Shown here: in pieces, positions 12,561-23,415 of the stretch
How the letters are laid out: every line of letters begins with the position of its first letter
Numbering within the stretch: position 1 is the first letter of the stretch
NCBI GenBank assembly: GCA_030549335.1
Contig: CM060194.1
Coordinates: 34,182,171 to 34,246,170 of the forward strand
Length of the DNA: 64,000 nt
DNA from: Pontederia crassipes
Lineage: Eukaryota; Streptophyta; Magnoliopsida; Commelinales; Pontederiaceae
Direction: 5' to 3'
Notes under the pieces: generated by a model
What the model saw: only the letters and a program-made list of their open reading frames with translations
What the model was told of the DNA's origin: nothing
The model's database searches: none
Made by a program: the position numbers and the translations under genes

Positions 12561-15500
12561 GAAGGCCACTTATCCTTCTCATTTCCGACAGAGAGCGTCG
12601 GCTACTGAGTTTGCCTTACTAGAATGGTAACTAATGACAAACTCGTAGTCTTTTAGAAACTCCATCCATCGCATATTGAGGCCCTTCTGAGTAAAAACGT
12701 ACTTTATGTTTTTGTGGTCTGTGTAGATCACGAACTCTTCTCCGTATAGATAATGACGCCAAAGCTTGAGGGCAAATACCACTACTGCAAGCTCGAGGTC
12801 ATGGGTAGGATAATTGACCTCACACTTTTTTAGTTGCCTTGATGCATACGCAACCACTTTCCCGTGTTGCATCAATATATATCCGAGACCTGTGCCACTG
12901 ACATCGTTGTAGATCACATACTCACCATTGTTCGATGGTAAGATACGGATGAACGCCAAAGTTAGTCGCTTATTCAACTATTGAAAACTTGCTTCACACT
13001 CGGGGACCAAATAAATTTCTCTCATTTCCTTGTAAGCTTGGTCAATAGTAGCGTCAGTCTGGAGAAGTGTTTGATGAAGCGTCTGTAATCTCAGACACAT
13101 TCTTCGGTTGCGTCCAATTTGATACCGCTTCAACATTTGCTGGATTGACTGAAATCCCATCATTGGAGACAATATGGCCAAGGAACATCATTTCCTCCAA
13201 CCAGAATTCACGTTTAGAAAACTTTGCATAAAATTTCTTGTCGCAAAGTTTCTAAAACAATCCTCAAATGTTCCTTATGTTGCTCTATACTTGACGAGTA
13301 GATGAGAATGTTGTCGACAAAGACAATCACGAATTTGACAAGGTGCTCGTTGAAAGTTCGATTCATGAGATCCATAAATATTGTTGGGGCATTGGTTAAC
13401 TCAAACAGCATAACAAGAAACTCATAATGCCCATATCGTGACATGAAGGCGGTCTTGGGAATGTCCTCTTTTGCTACCCTGAGTTGGTGGTACTCGTTCT
13501 GCATATCAATTTTGGAGAAAAATCTTGCTTGGGACAACTGATCAAACAAATCATCGATGTGGAACAATGGGTACTTGTTCTTCATCATGACTTTATTAAG
13601 CATCCGATAATTTATGCAAAGCTTTAATGAGCCATCTTTCTTGACGAAGAGGATCGGAGCGCCCCAAGTTGAGACGCTGGGTCTAATGAAACTTTTGTCT
13701 AATAACTCCTGAATCTAAGTCTTTAACTCGTTCATCTCTGCTGGAGCCATGCAGTATGGGGCTTTGGAAATTGGGATTGTACAAGGGTACCAACTTAATA
13801 TGAAAATCTATCTCCCTCTTGGGTGGTAGTCCACTAATGTCTTTTAGAAAACCTCAGAAAATTCTCTCACGACTTCTATATCTTGCGGGGTCTGGGTAGG
13901 TGCTTCGACTTTGATCACGCTTGCCAGATACCCCTTGCATCCTTGTCGAAGAATTTTGTGCACCTTGATAGTGGACACCATGATCTTTGGTTCTTTCCGA
14001 GCTATGCTTCTGATAATGACTTTGTCTTTATCATGCATTCCTATGATAATTTTCTTTTGCTTGCACATTATAAAACATCATGAACAATTAACCAGTCCAT
14101 GCCCAATATTACATCATAATCTCTCGTAGGTATTATAATTAAATTTGCAGAGAGTTTCTCTTTCCCTATCTCTATGGGGACATCAGGTAGGTACCTAGGG
14201 GTGTGTAGAGTTCCTTATGGTGTAAGTATAGTCATGTTGTGGTCTAAGTTCATGGCAATTAGTCCTAAGGTAATAGCATACTCTTCTTATATAAAGGAGT
14301 GAGTGGCACCATAATCAAATAAAACGATAGTGGGCTGCTCAATTACAATGAATGTACCTCGAATGACTTCAGTGTCATTCCGTGGTGCATCTTCTTCCAA
14401 GTTGGAAAGCCTTCCTTGCACCAGTTTTTCTCTTTGTTGCTGCCTATTAAGGATATTGATGATATGGCCAGGGCTAGTTATTCCGTCGTTGGTCCCATCG
14501 CTATCACCGACGGTCGTTCTTATAGAAAGGTTGTTGCTGTGAGCCTTGCCCCACTTCCTGTTTTCCTCTCTTTTTCCTTTTCTACTCTTTATGGTCTCTT
14601 TCTATCAAAATGGCCAAGCGAACTGGTTGGTTTAAAATTTGATAGTTGCCGAGTCATATTGTGGTTCTCAAGCTTGGGTTCAGCCCTTTATTGATCAAAG
14701 CCCATTGGGCAATAATATCCACCATGATCATACCAAAACTCATCACTATAATAGATAAGGTCTTTATTGCAGATAGTAAACACCCGACTAAGACCAAGAC
14801 TAGATGATTTTAACATTTATGACTCTGAGGCATCGTGCGCCACCTATTCGCGCCGAGAAATTTTTCCAATATCCTTCCTTGAGGTGTCCTTGTGCTCGTC
14901 AGAATTCGGGCACTGCGAGAAAAATGTTTGATCTGTTTACAATCGGTACAATAACTAGGCTCTTCTATGAATAGGCAACGACGATGGTGTTTGCAAGGAG
15001 GTGAACTCCCTAGTTCTAAATTGAGTCACATTTTCGCATATCCTTGAACGATATCTTCAGGAGGTTCTGTTGGCAGTGGACGCATCATTGGTTGATTACT
15101 ATCAACACTCTCCTGATCAGAGTACTCATGTTCCTCCTATATTGTGGGAGGTGGAACATTATGTCCATGACCTCGACCACGCCTTTGGCCGAGCCCTTGC
15201 TTTTGTTCCTGCTCTAGGGCCAGAGTTTTCATTTCCATCACATAAAAGATTTTCCTTCATCCTCGGATGACTTGCATCGTAATACGTCGAAGATATAGAT
15301 TTAACACCACTAAATAGAATAAATATCTATGTGGGGAATTTATTCAGTGCTTACTTGAGGAGTGGAGTCATAGCTACTCAGGATGCTTGCACATGACTTT
15401 ACTATGACCATGGGACACTATGAATAATAAATGACAATGCATTGACCTATACTTTACTATGACCAATGGGGAGCCAAGAACTTAGGCTTTGATACCAAAC
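12560..15500 (-). mobile_element. Ty3/gypsy fossil, internal region (minus strand)
   Basis: Reverse-strand translations show, in element order from high to low coordinate, protease/linker traces (about 14.1-13.8 kb), reverse transcriptase (13.6-13.2 kb, including the [11 protein letters not shown] catalytic block) and RNase H (12.98-12.58 kb, ending VADAL). The primer-binding site next to its 5' LTR reads TGGTATCAAAGCC on the minus strand, resembling initiator-methionine tRNA. Homology stops just after RNase H beside the helicase intron, and no integrase or 3' LTR is seen. The element is broken in many places and looks old. Confidence 0.8.
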
Positions 15501-18500
15501 TGTAACACCCCCAAAATCAGCCCTCCCACCATGTAAGCAGTTGGGTTGACCCCAAGGACGCTACACTGCCTGCTACACTCTTGATCATTCTATGACTTTG
15601 ACCATTCAACAATATGCAATACGTGGCAATGAATAAAATAACAATAAGCTAAATAAGAACTTTATTGCAGAAAAAAGAACCACTAGAATGTCAAAGACAC
15701 CACACCTAATGCTATTCATAATGGGAAAGGAAATGATAGTAATATCCAGTGGATCTAAACAAATGACCTCATATGTAGTTTCAAGAGAAAAGACCAAATT
15801 ATCCACCTAATGCAAAAACAAATTATTCCACTAATGCGAATAAAAGAAAAAGGACATTAATGAGTCATGTGATGTGATCCTTGAGCTCTGCGTCCTCCAT
15901 CACTCATCTCTAATAGGGTCCTCATATGCAAAATCCTAAATGCAGAGGCATGAAATATCCATGAGCGAAAATGTCCAGTACAATAGAATCATATGCTATA
16001 AATTTATAATCAGATTATGCTGTGATAAATGCTGAATAAGCAATAAAATAACATATTTTAAATGGGCGATTTAGACTTTTGTTGCAATATACAGTGAATC
16101 ATATTTTACCATGTTTGCACTTTGCTCTATTCTTTACTATGCCCATACTCTGTCTTGACTATGTTTGTACTTTACCATGTTAGGCTTTGCTATACTTTAC
16201 TTTATCATGTTCTCTACTACATCTTTTACTTTAACTATATAATTCTTGAAATTCGTTGTCCTATGCGAGCTCGATTTTATTAGATTGGAAAGTCAAAGGT
16301 GCCTCTATGCATCTGTGAAGTCAGTGATGCCCACTTTGGAAAAGGTGTAGTGCCAATACATACTCTTTTCGAGATACAAGTGGGAGATGACATGTACCCT
16401 AAGAATAATGGTCGTTAAGAACTTGTAGGTACGCTGTCTCCTCAGTTGAGCTACCTGTCCCTCTGACGCTATAATATGTAATTCATATGTTACCTTTTTT
16501 GGGCAATGCATCACCCTTTTTGGAATACAGGTGGGAGAGGACCTGTATCCTAAGAGCAGTGGTCGTTAAGGACATATAGGTTCACTGTCTCCTCAGCTCA
16601 ACTACATGCCTCTCCTCTTACTATACCATAACCTTTACTCTATACTTTTGACGGCACATAACAATCCCGTAGTTTCATCTTTGCGTTACTTATCTTGTTT
16701 ATCATCTGTGGAATTTAGAATCATAAATCAGAGAAATGGTAGAGTCAGATCCTTTTTCCTGAGATAATAAAATTAGGTACTATTTCTTTACTCTTTATGC
16801 CTAGCCCCAACCCGTCTTTTCGGATGGGAAGGGCCCATTAGGATCTATACAATATTGGACATGGTCTCAAGTGGACATGTCAAAAGTGGAGCCCAATTAT
16901 GGAGGATCGGGCCTAAACGAAAAAGGTAGTTACGTCTATATGACAGAACCCGGGCAGGGTAAGGAAAAACCCGGATCGAGTCTTCTTTTGAGGGTCCATG
17001 CACATGACTTATGCTGAGTCGGGGTTCGACTCGGATCGGATGTGTGCGAAATTGGTCAAGAACCCCTTTGTCACGGTCGTGCCATCCTCTGGCATGTCTG
17101 TGCCAGAGTGGTTCGACCATGGCGTGTGCCGTTGTCACGGCCGTGCCACTTTATGGCACGCCCGTTCCATCGGTACGGCTCTGGTACGATCATGTCCTTC
17201 TTTGGGCACGCCCATGCCAAGATCGAGATCTGCCTAACATCCGAAACGGTCGACCATTCCCATCGAATCAGTCGATCGCTCTCCTAACAGGGCATGCCCG
17301 TGCCACCTATTGAGAACGGTCGTGCCGTGACTCGGCCGTCATCTTCATAATTGGGCACACCCGTGCCACTTAGTTGGCACGGCCGTGCCGTCGCGATCAG
17401 AAATAGGGCGCGACCAGCACTCTTCTTCTTCCTCATTTTCGATCATCCTCCAGCCGTCGGGTCGTGGCGACGATAATACGAAAGATGTAGATTACGATCT
17501 CTAGATCAATATAATATCATCACACGCATCATATGATGAACTATTTATAACCTAAGGGGATTTAACATCTAAGGTACCTTTTTTATCGCTTTCCTTCTCT
17601 AGCGATTCTTGCGTTGATTTCTCCGATTCCGATCGATCCTGGCCGACGAGGAGGGTGCGGCTGGTCTTCACAAATGCCGAAGGAGGAGTCACTATTCCCT
17701 GAACGTCCGTTGGTCACGCCCAAGGCTCGGTCGCCTGCGTGCGCAGTTCGCTGGAGCAGGGGGAGGAGAACAAAAAAAGAGGAGGTGGTGGCGGCGGTTG
17801 TTCGGAGGGTTCGTGCCTTCTTATAGCCTCAGGCCGCCGAATTCAAGGAGGGATTGAGGGAGTCCGAATCGGAGAAGAAAATCTCATTCGATTTGGAGTT
17901 CGTTTCCTTTTTTTTATTTTGATTTGAATCCAATTGCTTTCCTTTTCTTCCTTCTTCCATGTTTTTTATCTTTGTTTCCATGTTTAAATTTTGCAATTGT
18001 TACATTTTCAATTTCACTTTTTGTATTTGTTCTTTATATTCTTATTTAAATAAATTATAAAATATATTGAATAAATTATAATAATAATTAAATAAATTAC
18101 AAAATTAATCAAATAAATATTAGTTAATTATTATGAATCTATTATTATCATAGTTTTAAAAATAGATTAATTATTTTATAAATTTTAATTTTATGTGTGA
18201 GAATATATATTTGTAATTTAAGTTTAGAAAGTTAAAAATAATTTAATTTTGTGGACGAGAATATATATATCTAAACATAATTCTTTTGATTAGGGGTATA
18301 TTGATAAAAATGATATATTAACTTATAAATTTTTATTTTTTTATAAATAACTAATATGCATTGTCAGATATATTATTTATGCATACTAAATAAGGTAATG
18401 TACATTGCCGTTAATAAATGTCAATCTTTCTTAAAAATAATCTACATTGCTAAATAATGTTGAATGATAATACAGTGAACACATCCTAAAATCAGAAAGA

Positions 18501-18710
18501 AATTTGGATCTATTTTACCTAAGATTAGATTTAATTTTCTCTTGTTCTCTTTCTTTATTATGTTTCTTTTCTTCTTCTTGATCCTCCTAGTTCAAGATAG
18601 TTGTCACGTTCTTAGGTGAAAAAAAAAAGAAAAAAAAAAGCGATGTTGAGGCACACGAGGGTTTCTGGTCAAAAGATCGTGATGCCTTTGATTTAATTTA
18701 GAATGTTACA
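15501..18710 (-). repeat. Long 5' LTR of the minus-strand gypsy fossil
   Basis: The inner edge is clear: TGTAACACCCCC at 15501 abuts the primer-binding site. The outer edge at about 18710 (GAATGTTACA) is a guess from the TG...CA rule; it gives about 3.2 kb, close to the solo LTR at 34580-37764. Possible minus-strand TATA boxes are at about 17826 (CTATAAGAAGG) and 17545 (TTATAAATAG). Inside lie two approximately 150-bp tandem units (about 16380-16680) and a cluster of GGCAC/GTGCC inverted motifs at 17080-17395. Small open frames here are not supported as genes. Confidence 0.5.
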
Positions 18711-19788
18711 ATTCAACAGAATTTCAAGTATATGTAGTGTAGAGAGTTCGACTGACTGCACCTTATTGCTTGTGACTCGTACTTTAACTTTTAATATATT
18801 TATTATAAGTAGAGTGTCCACAAAAAATTGACTTGGATTATGTGATCCCATATGATATACGAGTATGAGAAAATTCAAGCATCTTAAAAAATCAAACTTA
18901 GAAAAGAAAATGTCAAATTAAAATTCAGGAATTTTTCGCTAAATTAAAATCGACCCTCCCATCTATAAATATTCATTTATACTATTAACTAATCATTATT
19001 GTTGTATAAAATAGTCTTTGTTGATTTAATATTTTTCTACTATATTTAAGGAGCACTTAGTTGATATATTTCAAAGTTTAGTACTAATTTTATATTTTAC
19101 TTATAATAATAAACACATTCATATTATATTTCATTTTATCATTTGAATTTTAAAAGTATTATTATATTAAAATACGAGTTCAAAAAGATCATAAAAAGGT
19201 CTTGTTTGAAAGTAGTTTTTATTTTTCTAGTAACGATTTTAGGATGATGCTTTGATTTTTCTAAACTAACTGAAATGTCAATGTTTTTTTTTAGGATGAA
19301 AAAATATTAATTTCATCCTAACCACTTTTTTTTGTCTAGTTTAATTAAATTAAACTAAATTGCTTATTTCCATCCTTTATAATTTTTCTAGGTAATTTTT
19401 GAGGATATGACGGTAAACTTGAACCGGTTCGACATTGAAAGGAATATCATTTTGATAAGAGTCCGACAAACAATGAAAGCAATATTCTGATCATCTGGGC
19501 ACATGGTGTTGACATCACTGCATGAAAATTGTAAAGCCATTTGATTTCATATCAAAATAAGAAGAAAATAATATTCAAGTTTCAAATTCTTCTCTATTAA
19601 TTGAGAACAGATATAACTGACATGGTGCAATAAAATTAAAAAAAAAACTACATTTGGACTCTAACAATAAAGTTCCGTGATCATCTTCCAGTGATGATAT
19701 GCGTAACTACGCTATACCCTTCTTCATATATGATCATTGTGTCCCACCGATGCCGCGATAAGTTTAGACCTTGTGATCCACCGGACAC
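18711..19788. other. AT-rich intergenic DNA
   Basis: No gene, terminal repeat or recognisable protein homology was found. Confidence 0.5.
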
Positions 19789-19791
19789 GAA

Positions 19792-20626
19792 CACTACAAG
19801 AAAATTACCATTTTTCGACAGACAATTTTCGACGGATAGAAATCCGTCGCAATTTGCGACAGATTTCGCGACGATTTCATTTTCGACGGATTTTTCGACG
19901 GTTTCAACCGTCGAAAATGAAAATAATAGATTATGTAATTTATTATATTATTATTTTATTTTCCACATTTAGGAACGTCGATATTTCCGACGGATATCCA
20001 TCCGTCGCAATTTCCGACGGATATCCATCCGCAATTTTCGACGGATTTTTCGACTGTTACGACCGTCGGAAATGGAAATATAATATATTATTATTTTATT
20101 TTTCGACGATTAGGAACGTCGATATTTCTGACGGATATGCATCGTCGCAATTTTTGACGAATTTTCTGATGGTTATGACCATCAGAAATGAAAATAATAA
20201 ATTATATAATTTATTATATTATTATTTTATTTTTTGACGATTAGGAACGTCAATATTTTTTACGGATGAATATCCATCGCAAAATCCACCGTAATTTTCA
20301 ACGGTCGTAACCATCGATAAATTTATAATAATATAATATGAGGAGTATTTTATTAATATAATTTGTGACAGTCCAAACCGTCGTAATTTTCGACGGTTCC
20401 GACCGTTGATAATAATTAGCGACTGTTCAAACCGTCGATAAAATAAAAAATAAATATTATATATAATTAAATATAGTATTTTATTTTTACAATTAAATAA
20501 TTTTCGACGATCACAGCTATCGGTATTTTTAAAAATAATTAATATTTATTTTTTCGACGGCCAGAGTCGTCGGTAATTAAAATTTCGTTATCCCGCTTTT
20601 TTTTCGTTTTCCCCTTTCTCAACTTT

Positions 20627-20679
<53 letters not shown>

Positions 20680-21402
20680 CCTCCATCCTCTCCCCTCTCT
20701 CTCTCCCTCCCTCTCCCTCTCCCGGCCGGCGAGCCTTTGATCGGACGTCGTCGTCGACCGCCCTCTTCCGTCGGCGTCTCTCTCTCTCCCTCCGGCCCGG
20801 ACCGCTAGGCGGTCGGATCTGGCCCCCAGCTACCGGATCTCACCTCTGGCGGTCGGATCTGCCTTTGGCCGGCCTCTAGCGGTCGCCTAGCGGCCGATAT
20901 CGGTCGGATCCAGCCGCGGGCGACGGGCCAACCGCTCGGCCGCTGGCGGTCGGATCTCGGCCGCTGGCCTTCGGATTGCCCGCTGGCGGGCGAATCTGGC
21001 CGTCGGCCGGCTAATTTTTTTATATTATAAAAAAATTTTGCGACGGTTTCGATCGCCGAAACTTCGGCGATCGTCGGGCGACCGTCGAAATTTTCGACGA
21101 GAGCAACCATCGATATTTGTGACGGTCGACGAAATCATCGAAAACTTCGGCGGTCCGGCGGTCACGACCGCCGAATTTTCGACGGTTTCGTCGATCGCCG
21201 CAAATATCGGCGGTCGTGACCGTCGGAAATCCGTCGAAATTTTTGACAGTTCTTTTCCAACCGTCGGAAATTGATTTGCAACGACCCTTTTTCGGGCGAA
21301 TGCGATTCCGTCGAAAAAACCGTCAGAAACGATATTTCCGACGATTTTTGAGAAAATTACAAACGGTTCGGACCGTCTGTAATATGCATTTTTCTTGTAG
21401 TG
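19792..21402. mobile_element. Complete non-autonomous CACTA transposon (1611 bp)
   Basis: It starts CACTACAAGAAAAT and ends ATTTTTCTTGTAGTG, a good inverted terminal pair, and is flanked by the 3-bp duplication GAA (19789-19791 and 21403-21405), as expected for CACTA elements. The left half holds three approximately 130-140-bp repeat units, each with AGGAACGTC(G/A)ATATTT (about 19970, 20112, 20243). A 50-bp AT microsatellite lies in the middle. The right half is GC-rich. The motif TTTTCGACGGTT/AACCGTCGAAAA recurs in both orientations, like the subterminal repeats bound by CACTA transposase. No transposase is encoded. The copy at 1-699 is the same family. Confidence 0.9.
20629..20677. repeat. 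AT dinucleotide microsatellite
   Basis: About 24 TA units inside the CACTA element. Confidence 0.95.
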
Positions 21403-21405
21403 GAA

Positions 21406-22593
21406 GTGATTAATGTACCTTTAAAATATTTTTGCTTTGAAAGAACACATTTTAATTGTTGATTTTTTTTATCAACAGTTTAAGTTAAGAAAAAGTAAAT
21501 TTCATCACTTAACTACATCACTCGTCTAAATTATTGATAAATGAATTAATGATTAGAATGCGCTCTACATTCCTTCAAATACATTAAATACAATTGTCTT
21601 GAGCTTAAATAATAAATTTGGTCCCCATCAACATTAATCTAAAACTATCAAATTACATAATACTTACCAAATTATCTATTTAATACGTATTCCTTTGTAT
21701 GTAAATATTTCTAAGTTTAATTAAGAGTTTGTCACTTTTAAATTAAGGAGAAATTGATAAGTTAAAAATTTATATTTATTATTATTTTTTATGTTTGGTC
21801 CTTCTTAGATATTCTTCATTATGGTTCTTTCCTGATCTTTTCATTTTATCTGATGGATATAATTACTTTAACAATGATGATAATATTAATGTCAATAATA
21901 ACAGTAACCAATTTATTTTCATTATCTTTCTTTTCTGTATATTTTTTTAAATCTTTTTCTGTATTTTGGCTTATGTACAAGTGATGTATTGAAGTACACT
22001 TAAATAGTTGAATACGACACCCTGTAAATTTTAAAAGGATACGGTGGTATACGAAAGTATAAGTTTTGTTTGGATAATAATTTTAAATTAGTTATGAGAG
22101 GTGGAGTAGAGTAGTTAAGCCTTCCTAATAACATATTTTTATGGACTGAGAAAAGATTAATAATTTTAGACTAAATTAATTATTCATCTTCCTTCTTTCT
22201 TTTTTTGTCCTTCTCCATTTCTCCTCTCATCAATCTCTCCCCTCTCATACTAGTAGACAAATATAGGATGAAATAAACTTTTATCTATATTTATTTTTAA
22301 TCTATATTTATTTTTATTTTTAACATTTTAAAATAGATGCATGAATGAAAAATTTATATAAAATAAATAATATAATAAAATAGAAAAATGTGCCAAACAA
22401 AAAATAAAAAAATAAAATTAATTAATAAAAAATATGATAAAAAGATTTGTTAATCGTTAATCATTATAAATATTTTAAATATATGATAAAAAATAAAATT
22501 AACTTTTACACGTCACTATTCCATCACTCACCGTGCCGCCTATCCCATTCCTCCGCTAATTATTTCTCACACAAATCGAAGTGTCGTTTGATA
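21406..22593. other. AT-rich intergenic DNA
   Basis: No gene or repeat boundaries were recognised between the CACTA element and the MULE. Confidence 0.5.
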
Positions 22594-22602
22594 TTAATTA
22601 TG

Positions 22603-23080
22603 GGATATAATGGGTATCCCCAAGTTGGGGATACACCACCCATTTAAAGGCGCCCGTCCGATGGACATCGGATGGGCGCCGATGAAATTACGATTTTTCA
22701 GGCGGTCGACAGCGGTTCACCAGAAAAAAATGCGATCGACAGCAGTCCGGTTTGATTCCATTGTACAAAAGGCGCCGTGTAAAAAGTTTCTCCCCTTTTA
22801 CTTTTACTCTCTCTCACCTCTTTCACTCTTGCGCAACGGACGCCATCGGAGATCGGCCCGCCGCCGACTGATCTGCAAGCATTTCCCCCCTTTCACCTCT
22901 CTCTCTCTTTTTCTCTCTCTCTTCTCTCTCTTTTCTCTCTCTCTACGTCTCCGAGACCGGCGTTTCTCCTTTCCTCTCCACGCGGTTGTGCGACGTCGAC
23001 GAGCACCGCCGCGATCCTGAGAACTCCCGACAGCGTCCGCGCGAAATTAATATTTAAGTTGGGGGATACCCATTATATCC
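22603..23080. mobile_element. Short Mutator-like (MULE) element with 9-bp target duplication
   Basis: The terminal inverted repeats begin identically for 19 bases (GGATATAATGGGTATCCCC), and the element is flanked by the perfect 9-bp duplication TTAATTATG (22594-22602 and 23081-23089). The left end holds two hairpins. One is GTATCCCCAA/TTGGGGATAC with a 1-base loop. The other, at about 22650-22681, has 15-bp arms with one mismatch and a 2-base loop. The GC- and CT-rich interior, with a 136-codon open frame at 22610-23020, resembles a plant 5' leader and could be captured host sequence, but I could not identify it. Confidence 0.8.
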
Positions 23081-23415
23081 TTAATTATGTTGTACACTTT
23101 AGTTATGCATGATCGAATTAATATTTTATATAAATATAAATTTTTCTTTATTGATTCTCTCATGAGAGAAAAAAACACACAACTTTCACGCCAATTCATT
23201 TTGATTGAACTAGTCGATTTTTTTTTCTTGAAAGAGATGGCACAAAATATGATCATATATCCATCCTCTCGTTCATTCATCCAATTAGCACTAGCTTCCA
23301 AATGACCAACCCCTACATGATGCCAATCCAAGGCATTCACTTTTCTTGACACCTCTCTCTCTCTCTCTCTTTGAGTCTGTTAACCCTCCAGCTGCGGCCA
23401 GCAGCGCTTGCTCCC
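23081..23415 (+). promoter_or_regulatory. Upstream region of the PAP phosphatase gene
   Basis: AT-rich upstream DNA runs directly from the MULE insertion. A CT-repeat tract at 23351-23371 precedes the ATG at 23416 by about 45 bases. Such CT tracts are common in plant 5' UTRs. No convincing TATA box was seen. Confidence 0.4.

Noticed and set aside
17614-17927. Short GC-rich frames within the long LTR
   Set aside because: They overlap a likely LTR promoter region and match no family.
22610-23020. 136-codon frame in the small MULE
   Set aside because: It runs through the terminal repeat and CT tracts; it may be captured leader sequence but there is no evidence of a protein.
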